Shown: positions 8,325 through 16,803 of the stretch, piece after piece
How the letters are laid out: each line of letters begins with the position of its first letter
Numbering within the stretch: the first letter of the stretch is position 1
Source: Acetobacteraceae bacterium
GTDB lineage: Bacteria; Pseudomonadota; Alphaproteobacteria; Acetobacterales; Acetobacteraceae
Length of the DNA stretch: 51,676 nt
Assembly: GCA_947475245.1 (NCBI GenBank)
Contig: CANJLW010000032.1
Location: 1-51,676 of the forward strand
Reading direction: 5' to 3'
The notes under the pieces: generated by a model
What the model saw: only the letters and a program-made list of their open reading frames with translations
What the model was told of the DNA's origin: nothing
The model's database searches: none
Program-made: the position numbers and the translations under genes

Positions 8325-9428
8325 ATGGATCGCCGTAAATTTATCTCTAACGCGGGTGCCGGCACCGCCGCCGTCGCCGCGGTCACGGCGCTTGCCGCGC
8401 CGGCGATCGCCCAATCGGCACCCGAGGTCAAATGGCGCCTGACATCCAGCTTTCCGAAGTCGCTGGAAGCGCTGTATGGCGGGACGGAGCTGTTCGCCAA
8501 GCTGGTCAACGAAATGTCGGACGGCAAGTTCCAAATCCGCACTTTCGCCGCCGGTGAAATCGTCCCCGGCCTGCAGGTCGCGGACGCGGTGCAGAACGGC
8601 ACGGTCGAAGCGGGTCAGACCGCCGCTTATTACTACTTCGGCAAGGACCCGAGCTTCGTGTTCGAGACCGGGCTGCCCTTCACCATGAACCAGCGCCAGT
8701 ATCTGGCCTGGCTGCAACATGGCGGCGGCACCCAGCTGATCAACGAGTTCTATAAGCCCTACAACATCGTCAGTCTGACCTTCGGCGGCACGGGCGCGCA
8801 GATGGGCGGTTGGTTCCGCAAGGAAATCAACACGCTCGACGATCTGAAGGGCCTGAAGTTCCGCGTCGGCGGGTTCGCCGGGCTGATCCTGCAGAAGCTC
8901 GGCGTCGTGCCGCAGCAGATCGCGGGCGGCGACATCTATCCGGCACTGGAAAAGGGCACGATCGACGCCTGCGAATGGGTCGGTCCGTTCGACGACGAGA
9001 AGCTTGGGTTCAACAAGGTCGCCAAGTACTACTACTATCCCGGCTGGTGGGAGGGTGCGTCCTGGGGCTCGCTCTACATCAACTCGAAGCAGTGGGAGAT
9101 GCTGCCGAAGGCCTATAAGTCGATGGTGGAAACCGCGGCCGGTCAGGTGTGCAGCTGGATGGTCTCCAAGTACGACGCCGCCAACCCGCCGGCCCTGCGC
9201 CGTCTGGTGGCCGCCGGCACGGTTCTGAAGCCGTTCCCCCGTCCGGTGCTGGAAGCGTGCTTCGACGCGTCGTATCAGCTTTACGACGAAATTTCGGCGA
9301 AGAACCCGGGCTTCAAGAAGATCTACGACAGCCTGAAGGAATTCCGGGGTGAGCAGAACCTGTGGTTCCGCGTCGCCGAGAACACCTTCGACAACTTCAA
9401 CTTCGCGATGTCCTCTCGCGGCCGCTGA
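8325..9428 (+). CDS. TRAP transporter substrate-binding protein, TakP-like
   Basis: A 367-residue periplasmic DctP-type protein closely resembling the alpha-keto-acid-binding TakP of Rhodobacter, as remembered (COG4663 group). Shared segments include VKWRLTSSFPKSLEALYGG, GAQMGGWFRKEINT, RVGGFAGLILQKLGVVPQQI, GDIYPALEKGTIDACEWVGP and KYYYYPGWWEG. The start MDRRKFI followed by a hydrophobic stretch ending APAIAQ is a Tat-type signal. Ligands of the group include pyruvate and other 2-oxo acids, lactate and chlorobenzoates. The matching permease genes lie next door but on the opposite strand, converging on a shared terminator, instead of the usual dctPQM order. Confidence 0.9.
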   Translation: MDRRKFISNAGAGTAAVAAVTALAAPAIAQSAPEVKWRLTSSFPKSLEALYGGTELFAKLVNEMSDGKFQIRTFAAGEIVPGLQVADAVQNGTVEAGQTAAYYYFGKDPSFVFETGLPFTMNQRQYLAWLQHGGGTQLINEFYKPYNIVSLTFGGTGAQMGGWFRKEINTLDDLKGLKFRVGGFAGLILQKLGVVPQQIAGGDIYPALEKGTIDACEWVGPFDDEKLGFNKVAKYYYYPGWWEGASWGSLYINSKQWEMLPKAYKSMVETAAGQVCSWMVSKYDAANPPALRRLVAAGTVLKPFPRPVLEACFDASYQLYDEISAKNPGFKKIYDSLKEFRGEQNLWFRVAENTFDNFNFAMSSRGR

Positions 9429-9453
9429 CGCGACCGAGGGACCAAGGATAAAA

Positions 9454-9486
9454 AAACCCCCGCCGATCCAGGATCGGCGGGGGTTT
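9454..9486. terminator. bidirectional intrinsic terminator between takP-like and dctM genes
   Basis: Perfect 15-bp inverted repeat AAACCCCCGCCGATC / GATCGGCGGGGGTTT with a 3-base loop, preceded by an A-run (9449-9456) and followed by TTTCGTTT. It lies between the convergent stops at 9428 and 9504, so it can terminate transcription from both sides. Confidence 0.9.
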
Positions 9487-9503
9487 CGTTTGGGTGGTGC
9501 CGT

Positions 9504-11111
9504 TTACTTCCGGGCCGGCGCGCCGAAGTCGGGCGGCGCGTTGCCCTCCTCGTCATTCGGGGCGACGATTTCGATCTTCACCGAATTCGGATCGACCTTC
9601 GGCGTGTTGTCGAGGAAGTAGGTCACGCTGATCGGGAAGGCGATGACCAGGATCACCATGATCAATTGCAGCAACACCCAGGGGATCGCGCCCCAATAGA
9701 TGTCGGAGCTTTTGACCTCTTTGGAGACGACGCTGCGCAGGTAGAACAGCGCGAAGCCAAAGGGCGGGTGCATGAACGATGTCTGCATGTTCACGCACAG
9801 CATGACGCCGAACCAGATCAACGCCGCATCCGCGCCGACGACCGGTGTCAGCAGCTTCTGCGCCACCGGCGCCAGCATCGGCACGATGATGAATGCGATT
9901 TCGAAGAAGTCGAGGAAGAAGGCCAGGAAGAACACGAACAGGTTGACGACGACCAGGAAGCCCCAGACGCCGCCCGGCAGGCCGGACATCAGATGCTCGA
10001 CCCAAAGATTGCCGTCCACGCCCTGGAAGGTGATGGAGAAGCAGGTCGCGCCGACCAGGATGAAGGCGACCATCGCGGTGATCCGCATGGTGACCTGCAA
10101 CGCCTCGACGATCAGCTTGCGCAGTTCCTCGACGTTCCAGGCGCGCCAGCACAGCCAGATGACGCCGGCGAACATGACGGTGAAGGAAATGCGGAACGGC
10201 AAATAGCCGAGGTTCAAGGCACCGAAGAGGCATCCCAGCAGGGCGGCTGCGACGCCGCCGCCGAAGGCAATTTTGTCGAACCGGGTCATCGGCGCGTTTC
10301 GCACGACGGCCAGGATGATGGAGCCCACGGTGCCCATCGCGCCGGCTTCGGTCGGCGTCGCCAGACCCATCATGATCGTCCCGAGGACGAGGAAGATCAG
10401 CACGGCGGAGGGGATGATGCCCCACATGCATTTTTCGATCAGGGGCCAGCCGTGCAGGGTACGCGGCACCGGCGGCACGTGCTCGGGCTTCACCAGTCCG
10501 AGGACGAAGGTGTAGCCGGCGAACAGCGCGATTTGCAGCAGCGACGGTCCCCAGGCGCCGAGATACATATCGCCGACGGAGCGGCCAAGCTGATCGGCGA
10601 GGACGACGAGGACGAGGGACGGCGGGACAAGCTGCGTGATCGTGCCGGATGCGGCGAGGACGCCGGTGGCGTACCGCATGTTGTAGTTATAGCGCATCAT
10701 CACGGGCATGGTGATCATGGCCATGGCGATGACCTGCGCGGCGACGGTTCCGGTGATCGCACCCAGGATGAAGCCGACGATGATGGTCGAATAGCCCAGA
10801 CCGCCGCGGATGGGGCCGAACAACTGGCCCATCGATTCAAGCATGTCCTCGGCGAGGCCGCATTTTTCCAGAATGGCACCCATGAACGTAAAGAATGGGA
10901 TCGCCAACAAAAGCTCGTTCGACAGGATCCCGCCGAATACCCGGCCTGGGATCGCCTGTAGGAAGTTGAAGTCGAAGTAGCCGAATTCGATCGAGATGAA
11001 GCCGAAGAACAGGCCGACCGCGCCGAGGGAGAAGCTGACGGGGTAGCCGAACAGCATAAACACGACCAGGCCGGCGAACATCAGCACCGGCATGAGTTCA
11101 AGAAGGGTCAT
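9504..11111 (-). CDS. dctM: TRAP transporter large permease (DctM type)
   Basis: A 535-residue polytopic membrane protein of the TRAP large-permease family. It starts MTLLELMPVLMFAGLVVFMLFGYPVSF and contains the family core: LLAIPFFTFMGAILEKCGLAEDML, GGLGYSTIIVGFILGAITGTVAA and ASGTITQLVPPS. It is about 100 residues longer than ordinary DctM (~430), matching the long COG4664 'mannitol/chloroaromatic' type that pairs with TakP/FcbT-like binding proteins. It forms the Na+-coupled channel. Its ATG overlaps the stop of the small permease gene by 4 bp, so the two are coupled. Confidence 0.9.
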   Translation of the reverse strand: MTLLELMPVLMFAGLVVFMLFGYPVSFSLGAVGLFFGFISIEFGYFDFNFLQAIPGRVFGGILSNELLLAIPFFTFMGAILEKCGLAEDMLESMGQLFGPIRGGLGYSTIIVGFILGAITGTVAAQVIAMAMITMPVMMRYNYNMRYATGVLAASGTITQLVPPSLVLVVLADQLGRSVGDMYLGAWGPSLLQIALFAGYTFVLGLVKPEHVPPVPRTLHGWPLIEKCMWGIIPSAVLIFLVLGTIMMGLATPTEAGAMGTVGSIILAVVRNAPMTRFDKIAFGGGVAAALLGCLFGALNLGYLPFRISFTVMFAGVIWLCWRAWNVEELRKLIVEALQVTMRITAMVAFILVGATCFSITFQGVDGNLWVEHLMSGLPGGVWGFLVVVNLFVFFLAFFLDFFEIAFIIVPMLAPVAQKLLTPVVGADAALIWFGVMLCVNMQTSFMHPPFGFALFYLRSVVSKEVKSSDIYWGAIPWVLLQLIMVILVIAFPISVTYFLDNTPKVDPNSVKIEIVAPNDEEGNAPPDFGAPARK

Positions 11112-11653
11112 TGCACGGGCCTCTCGTAATGAGCTTCGAGTTCAGGCACGCGAATGCCCTGCAGCGCGGCGACGCGCTTGATGAGTTCCGCGATGCCCTG
11201 AAGGCCGACCATGACGAAGCCAACGGGGATCACCAGTTTGATGGGCCAACGCAGCAGTCCGCCGGCGTTGCTGGATTCCTCCGCGACGTTGAACGACTGC
11301 ATGAAAAACGGCCAGCTGAGCCACGACAGCAGCACGCACATCGGCAACAGGAACAGGATCGTGCCGATCACGTCGACCCAAATCTGCGCGCGCTCCGGAA
11401 GCTGCATGTAGATGATGTCGACGCGCACATGCTCGTTGCGGCGCAATGTGTAGGATGCGCCGAACATGACGATGATGGCGAACATGTACCACTGAATTTC
11501 CAGCCACGCATTCGAGCTGTAATCGTAGGCATAGCGAACCATGGCATTGCCGCCGCTGATCAGACAAGCGAGCAACACCAGCCAGTCGCATACCTTAGCG
11601 ATGTTTTGGTTCAGCGAGTCTATCAACCCACTGAACGAAAGAAGCGATTTCAT
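11108..11653 (-). CDS. dctQ: TRAP transporter small permease (DctQ type)
   Basis: A 181-residue protein with four predicted membrane helices: VCDWLVLLACLISGGNAMVRY, the LEIQWYMFAIIVMFGASY segment, VIGTILFLLPMCVLLSWLSW and LVIPVGFVMVGLQGIAELI. LRRNEHVRVDI is typical of DctQ. The start at 11653 was preferred over an upstream in-frame codon (11863) because the extra 70 residues do not look like the family and would run into the divergent oxygenase gene. The 212-bp gap to that gene must hold promoters in both directions. It works with the downstream DctM and, presumably, the convergent TakP-like binding protein. Confidence 0.85.
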   Translation of the reverse strand: MKSLLSFSGLIDSLNQNIAKVCDWLVLLACLISGGNAMVRYAYDYSSNAWLEIQWYMFAIIVMFGASYTLRRNEHVRVDIIYMQLPERAQIWVDVIGTILFLLPMCVLLSWLSWPFFMQSFNVAEESSNAGGLLRWPIKLVIPVGFVMVGLQGIAELIKRVAALQGIRVPELEAHYERPVQ

Positions 11654-11865
11654 CTGCTTTCCCGGCCCCCGGAGTCCCGCGGACAAAGCCGTCACGTCGA
11701 CCGGCCCCGCGTTGCCGTGGCTTCTAGTGAAACATCTATTGCTAATCAATTGACCAACTGACGCTGAATCATCACAAATGCGCGGATATTCGGCGATTTT
11801 CGACATATTGTCGGCCTGAAGCCGGAAGCCCAGTATGCGGTTTGCCTCGCGAGCGGGAGTCACTC

Positions 11866-12846
11866 ATGAACACAACCATTCCTGTGATCGATCTGACGGA
11901 CTATGTCGCCGGTGCCCCCGGCGCCTTGCAACGCACCGCCAAGGAGATTCACGACGCGCTGACCCAGGTCGGGTTCTTCATGATTACCGGCCATGACGTG
12001 CCGCAATCGCTGATCGACCAAACCTTCGCCGAGGCCGCGCGGTTTCACGATCAACCGATCGCCGACAAGCTTGCCCTGAAGCTGAACGAGCATAACAACG
12101 GCTATATGACCAAGGGGCGGTATGCGGTCTGGACGTCCGACGTCAACAAGAACGACAAGCCGGACCTGAACGAAGCGTTCTTCGTCAAGCGCGAGCGGGC
12201 GGCGGACAATCCGATGCGGCTGTCCGGCCGACGCTTTACCGGCCCGAATGTCTGGCCGGCGGACGCGGCGCTGCCCGATTTCAAAACGCATATCGTCGCG
12301 TATCTGAACGCGATGGAAGCCTTCACCAACCGGCTTTTGCCGGCGGTCGCGGTGGCGCTGGACCTCGATCCCGGGTTTTTCCTGCCGCATTTCGTCGACA
12401 GCCAGTACAATCTGCGGCTGTCGCACTACCCGCCGGAAAAGGCCGCCGAAAACCAGTTCGGGATCGCGCCCCATACCGATGCCAATTTCATGACCTTTCT
12501 GGCGCAGTCGGACGTTCCCGGCCTGCAGGTACGTACAACGGGCGGCGACTGGATCGATGTGCCGTTCATTCCCGGATCGTTCGCGGTCAACGCCGGGGAC
12601 ACGCTGCATCGCTGGACCAACGGGCGGTTCCTGTCGACGCCGCATCGCGCCGTGCCTCCGGTTGGGCGGCACCGCTATGCGATCCCGTTTTTCCTGGCGC
12701 CGCATTTGGACACGCCGATCGCCTGCCTGCCGACCTGCACCGGGCCCGATCGCCCGCCGCGGTGGGAACCGATCACCTACGAGTCATGGATCACCTATTG
12801 GACGAATGCGAATTACGATCCGTCGCGCCAGAAGGATGCAGCTTAA
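11866..12846 (+). CDS. 2-oxoglutarate/Fe(II) oxygenase, isopenicillin-N-synthase family
   Basis: A 326-residue enzyme with the IPNS-type fold: DIOX_N region at 5-120 and catalytic 2OG-FeII_Oxy region around 180-280. The iron ligands are visible as H203-x-D205 in APHTDAN and H260 in STPHRAV. The co-substrate-binding arginine is R270 in RYAIPFF, where the usual R-x-S has Ala in place of Ser (A272), a mild oddity. The ATG at 11866 follows a GGGAG site and is preferred to a TTG at 11842. The substrate is unknown. The 3' end overlaps the DUF488 gene by 4 bp, convergently. Confidence 0.85.
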   Translation: MNTTIPVIDLTDYVAGAPGALQRTAKEIHDALTQVGFFMITGHDVPQSLIDQTFAEAARFHDQPIADKLALKLNEHNNGYMTKGRYAVWTSDVNKNDKPDLNEAFFVKRERAADNPMRLSGRRFTGPNVWPADAALPDFKTHIVAYLNAMEAFTNRLLPAVAVALDLDPGFFLPHFVDSQYNLRLSHYPPEKAAENQFGIAPHTDANFMTFLAQSDVPGLQVRTTGGDWIDVPFIPGSFAVNAGDTLHRWTNGRFLSTPHRAVPPVGRHRYAIPFFLAPHLDTPIACLPTCTGPDRPPRWEPITYESWITYWTNANYDPSRQKDAA

Positions 12847-13286
12847 CCGACGCTGAGGTGAACGATCGGCTGGGCGGTTTCGGCGACGATGAGTTCCGCG
12901 ACCAGCCGACGGTGGCAGGTCGTGTGATCGCGCTCGAAGCAGAGCAGGCAGGTCCGCTTTTCCAGCGTCAGCACCTTGGCCTGGGCCAATTCGACCTGCG
13001 CCTTGTCCGATTGCATGTGCGCCTCGAAGATCGGGATCATGCGATCGGGGTGGCCTGACCGGACCGCGTCGCGGCCGGCCTTGGGCGTGCCCAGCCCTTG
13101 CAAATGCACATAGGCAATGCCGGCTTCATCCAACGCTGCGGCCAGTTGCCGTTTGGAGAAGCCGGGCTTCCGCGACTGCGCCACCGCCCGGACATCGAGC
13201 AGACGTTCGGCACCGGCGGCGCGCAGGGTTTCGATCACCTGGCCGATCGAGCTGCCTTCATAGCCGATTGTCAGCAGATCGGGCAT
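12843..13286 (-). CDS. DUF488 family protein
   Basis: A 147-residue protein of the DUF488 family: N-terminal LLTIGYEGSSIGQVIETL, then LLDVRAVAQSRKPGFSK and, near the C-terminus, LLCFERDHTTCHR with the conserved Cys, Glu and Cys-His residues. The family is small and uncharacterised; the CFE...CHR motif suggests metal binding or a catalytic cysteine. The start codon directly follows the stop of nudC, so the two are almost certainly one transcript. Confidence 0.85.
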   Translation of the reverse strand: MPDLLTIGYEGSSIGQVIETLRAAGAERLLDVRAVAQSRKPGFSKRQLAAALDEAGIAYVHLQGLGTPKAGRDAVRSGHPDRMIPIFEAHMQSDKAQVELAQAKVLTLEKRTCLLCFERDHTTCHRRLVAELIVAETAQPIVHLSVG

Positions 13287-14213
13287 TCAGCCCGCGGCCA
13301 GCCAGTCTTCGATCAGCCGGCGCGCGATGCTGTCGGCGCGGGGAAGTTGGAAACCGTGCTGATCGGGGTTGCGCATTTGCTCCCGCGTGAACCACTTCGC
13401 GTCCTTCAACTCCTCCGGGTCGATCGTGATGTCCTCGGTCAACCCCTCGGCATAGAAGCCCAGCATGATGTTGCCCGGGAACGGCCAGGGCTGGCTGGAA
13501 TGGTAGTAGACATTGCCGCAGGTCACGCCGACCTCTTCCAGCACTTCGCGACGGACGGCTTCTTCCAGGGTTTCGCCGGGTTCGACGAAGCCGGCGAGCG
13601 TCGAGTACATCGCGCCGCGCGGAAACCGCGTGGAATGGCCGAGGATCGCGCGGTCGCCGCGATGGACGAGCATGATCACGGCGGGGTCGGTCCGCGGGAA
13701 ATGCTGCGCCTCGCAGGCCGTGCACTGCATCATGTGGCCGGACGATTTGATCTCGCAGACGCTGCCGCAAACGCCGCAGAACTTGTGACGCGCGCGCCAG
13801 TGCATCAGGCCGCGCGCATGGGCGAGCACGGAGGCTTCGGGCTTGGGAACGCCCCAGCCGACGGAGCGCAGATCGACGAACTGCCCCAGCGATTCCGGCA
13901 ACAGCGGCACCGGATCCTCGGCGGTGCTGATGTCGATGGCGAAAACGGCCTTGTCGTCCAACAGTCCGAGGAAGGCCCAGGGACCATTCTGCATCCGCAG
14001 GGCGGAGGCAATTTCGCCGGAAATATAGACCGCTTCCGGAGCGCCTTGCTCCATCCCGCGCACCAGGTTGCGATTTCTCCAAACCGGCACGAACAGGCTG
14101 TCGGGGTTGCCGATTTGCGTGCCGATCCACTCATGATCCTCGCGCCGTGTGGCGATACGATCGAGCGGGCTGGACGAGTAGACGTTGGGGCGACTTGCCA
14201 GGATCAGGGTCAC
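13287..14213 (-). CDS. nudC: NAD(+) diphosphatase / NAD-capped RNA decapping hydrolase
   Basis: A 308-residue Nudix hydrolase. A zinc ribbon is formed by C146, C149, C164 and C167 (CGVCG and CTAC). The Nudix box spans residues 208-230 (GFVEPGE then REVLEEVGV). The NudC-specific SQPWPFP motif is at 240-246. The enzyme splits NAD(H) to NMN(H) and AMP and removes NAD caps from RNA. Length and motifs are complete. It is the first gene of a pair with DUF488 (stop and start abut). Confidence 0.95.
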   Translation of the reverse strand: MTLILASRPNVYSSSPLDRIATRREDHEWIGTQIGNPDSLFVPVWRNRNLVRGMEQGAPEAVYISGEIASALRMQNGPWAFLGLLDDKAVFAIDISTAEDPVPLLPESLGQFVDLRSVGWGVPKPEASVLAHARGLMHWRARHKFCGVCGSVCEIKSSGHMMQCTACEAQHFPRTDPAVIMLVHRGDRAILGHSTRFPRGAMYSTLAGFVEPGETLEEAVRREVLEEVGVTCGNVYYHSSQPWPFPGNIMLGFYAEGLTEDITIDPEELKDAKWFTREQMRNPDQHGFQLPRADSIARRLIEDWLAAG

Positions 14214-14301
14214 GAGGACGGTCCGCTTTGTTGGGGTTTAACTGACGACGACGGTGGCACGCGGGACCGATTGGAGCAACCGGCCCCGCGCGCGGCAGAG
14301 G

Positions 14302-15942
14302 TTACATCCCGCCGGGATAGCTTGGTCCGCCGCCGCCTTCGGGCGTGACCCAGTTGATGTTCTGCGTCGGGTCCTTGATGTCGCAGGTTTTGCAGTGGAC
14401 GCAGTTCTGCGCGTTGATCTGCAATTTCGGCTCACCGGTTTCCGCGTCGACGATCTCGTAGACTCCGGCCGGGCAGTACCGCGCTTCCGGGCTGCGATAG
14501 ACATCCCAGTTCACCGCGATCGGAACCACCTGATCCTTGAGCGTGAGGTGAACGGGCTGGTTTTCCTCGTGGTTGGTATTGCTGATGAAGACCGACGACA
14601 GCCGATCGAACGTCAACACGCCGTCGGGCTTGGGATAGACGATCTTCGGCGCCGCCTCATGCTCCAACAGCGTCTGGTTGTCGGCGTGCGGGTGGTGGAA
14701 GGTCCAGGGCGCCTTGCCGCGCAGCAGGTAGGTATCCAGCGCCGAGTAGAGCAAACCGCCGAGCATACCGAATTTGGAGAAGGCCGGCCGGATGTTGCGG
14801 ACGGAGGACAGTTCCTCCCACACCCAGCTATGCCGCAACCGTTCGGGGTACGACCGCAGCTCCGCCGGAGCGTCCCCGGTGGCGAGCGCGTCGACCACGG
14901 CTTCGGCGGCGACCATGCCGGACTTCATCGATGTGTGCGTGCCCTTGATCTTCGGCACGTTCACGAAGCCGGCGGAATCGCCGATCAGCGCGCCGCCCGG
15001 GAAGGTCAGGCGGGGGATCGACTGCAACCCGCCTTCGTTGAGGGCACGCGCGCCATAGGAGACGCGGCGTCCGCCCTCGAAATGCCGGCGCACGTCGGGA
15101 TGGGTTTTGAAGCGCTGCATCTCATCGAAGGGCGACAGCCACGGGTTGGAATAGTCCAGCCCGATGACGAAGCCGTAGGAGATCAGGTTCGGTCCCAGGT
15201 GGTACAGGAACGATCCGCCGTAGGTGTCGGGCGTCAGCGGCCAACCGATCGAATGTTCGATCAGGCCGGGCTGATGATTGGCGGCCGGGACTTCCCACAA
15301 TTCCTTGATGCCGATGGCGAAGGTCTGCGGATCGACGCCGTCGCGCAGATGGAAGCGCGCCATCAGTTGCTTCGACAGCGAGCCGCGGCACCCTTCGGCG
15401 AACAGCGTGTATCGCGCCCGCAGTTCCATGCCGCGCTGGTAGTTGTCCGTGGGCTCGCCGTCCTTGCCGACGCCCATGTCGCCCGTGGCGATGCCGACGA
15501 CGCAATCGTCCTCGAACAGGACTTCGGCGGCGGCGAAGCCGGGGTAGATTTCGACGCCAAGCTCCTCCGCCTGTTGTCCAAGCCAGCGGACGACATTGCC
15601 GAGGGAGACAATGTAGTTGCCGTGGTTGTTCATCTGCGGCGGGGTCGGCAACTGGATCGACCGTGTCGCGGTCAGGAACAGGAACCGGTCTTCGGCGGCC
15701 GGTGTGTCCAGCGGTGCCCCGCGCTCTTTCCAATCGGGAAAAAGCTCGTTCATGGCGCGCGGTTCCAGCACGGCGCCGGACAGAATATGCGCGCCTATCT
15801 CACCGCCCTTTTCGACCAGACACACGGAGGTGTCGGGCGAAAGCTGTTTAATGCGAATCGCCGCCGACAGGCCGGACGGCCCGCCACCCACGATCACGAC
15901 GTCGAACTCCATCGCCTCCCGCGGGGGCAACTCCTCCGCCAT
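14302..15942 (-). CDS. electron transfer flavoprotein-ubiquinone oxidoreductase
   Basis: A 546-residue ETF-QO (ETFDH). FAD-binding GGGPSG lies at residues 19-24 and the C-terminal [4Fe-4S] ligands are C490, C514, C517 and C520 (CPAGVYE ... CVHCKTC). The [10 protein letters not shown] segment is typical. It passes electrons from ETF, reduced by acyl-CoA and other dehydrogenases, to ubiquinone at the inner membrane. No etfA/etfB genes lie within the window. It is divergent from the uracil-DNA-glycosylase-like gene across 76 bp. The length is normal and all cofactor residues are present. Confidence 0.95.
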   Translation of the reverse strand: MAEELPPREAMEFDVVIVGGGPSGLSAAIRIKQLSPDTSVCLVEKGGEIGAHILSGAVLEPRAMNELFPDWKERGAPLDTPAAEDRFLFLTATRSIQLPTPPQMNNHGNYIVSLGNVVRWLGQQAEELGVEIYPGFAAAEVLFEDDCVVGIATGDMGVGKDGEPTDNYQRGMELRARYTLFAEGCRGSLSKQLMARFHLRDGVDPQTFAIGIKELWEVPAANHQPGLIEHSIGWPLTPDTYGGSFLYHLGPNLISYGFVIGLDYSNPWLSPFDEMQRFKTHPDVRRHFEGGRRVSYGARALNEGGLQSIPRLTFPGGALIGDSAGFVNVPKIKGTHTSMKSGMVAAEAVVDALATGDAPAELRSYPERLRHSWVWEELSSVRNIRPAFSKFGMLGGLLYSALDTYLLRGKAPWTFHHPHADNQTLLEHEAAPKIVYPKPDGVLTFDRLSSVFISNTNHEENQPVHLTLKDQVVPIAVNWDVYRSPEARYCPAGVYEIVDAETGEPKLQINAQNCVHCKTCDIKDPTQNINWVTPEGGGGPSYPGGM

Positions 15943-16018
15943 AGTCCCTGCTCCTCGGTTAACGCGCTATAACTAGCGGACTGTCGCCAATGCGCAAAAT
16001 CGGGCAAAGAGTGAAGCC

Positions 16019-16798
16019 ATGGACGCACTGACGATGCTGCGGCTGCAGGTGGAGTGGGGTGCCGACGAGGCGCTGGACCCGGACCCGTACGACCGGCTGC
16101 GGACCGTCGAACGGCGTGCCCCGATCGCGCCGCCAACCCCTGTTCGTCCGCCGCCCTCGACGGCGATGTCTACTGCGACGCCCACCGCGGCATCGGGGTC
16201 ACCGACCGAACGCGCCTTGGCGGCGGCGGGCAGGGCGGCGACGGTGGATGCTCTGCGAGAGGCGATCGCGGCGTTTGACGGCTGCGCGCTGAAGGACACC
16301 GCCACCAACCTGGTCTTCGCGACCGGCGACATCGATTCCGGCATCCTGATCGTGGGTGAGCCGCCGGGCAGCGAGGAAGATCGATCCGGCACCCCCTTCG
16401 CGGGGCGGGAGGGCGCGTTGCTCGACGCGATGCTGGACAGTATCGGGTTGACCCGCGCCGGAGTCATGCTGACGCCCTTGCTGCCCTGGCGACCGCCGGG
16501 CGGGCGACCGCCCAATCCCGCCGAACTCGCGATCTGTCTGCCGTTCCTGCACCGGCTGACGGTGCTGATGGCACCGCGTATGTTGCTTATCGCCGGCGGA
16601 CTGGCGGCCCGCACGCTGCTGCCCGGTCGCCGCCGCGGGGTAAGCTGGGTGGAATGCCCCATCCCCGGCGCGCCATCCGCCTTTCCCGCCGTGGCAATGC
16701 CGAGCACGTCGGCGTTGTTGAAGACGCCGACGTTAAGGCGGGATGCGTGGGCGGCCTTGCGGCTGCTGCGCAAGCGCCTGAATTCAGAGATCGAGTGA
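16019..16798 (+). CDS. uracil-DNA glycosylase-like protein (family 4 type), degenerate motifs
   Basis: A 259-residue protein. After a low-complexity Pro/Ala-rich N-terminus (about 31-65) it follows the alphaproteobacterial family-4 UDG layout: FDGCALKDTATNLVFATG (86-103), GEPPGSEED (113-121), TPFAGREGALLD, LPWRPPGGRPPNPAE (155-169) and CLPFLHRL. Key motifs are altered. GEAPG reads GEPPG, the Asn of TN-x-LPWRPP is Pro153, and the HPxxLL motif is replaced by MPSTSALL (227-234) with no histidine; the only His in the protein is H178. It may be inactive on uracil or have another role. It ends 5 bp before the HpaB-like gene. Confidence 0.75.
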   Translation: MDALTMLRLQVEWGADEALDPDPYDRLRTVERRAPIAPPTPVRPPPSTAMSTATPTAASGSPTERALAAAGRAATVDALREAIAAFDGCALKDTATNLVFATGDIDSGILIVGEPPGSEEDRSGTPFAGREGALLDAMLDSIGLTRAGVMLTPLLPWRPPGGRPPNPAELAICLPFLHRLTVLMAPRMLLIAGGLAARTLLPGRRRGVSWVECPIPGAPSAFPAVAMPSTSALLKTPTLRRDAWAALRLLRKRLNSEIE

Positions 16799-16803
16799 CC
16801 GCC

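Noticed and set aside
13098-14348. 416-codon plus-strand open frame opposite DUF488 and nudC
   Set aside because: Antisense to two genes with intact motifs, including the Nudix box and zinc ribbon.
16654-16803. Upstream extension of the HpaB-like protein
   Set aside because: It would overlap the UDG-like gene and adds no sequence typical of the family; ATG 16804 fits.
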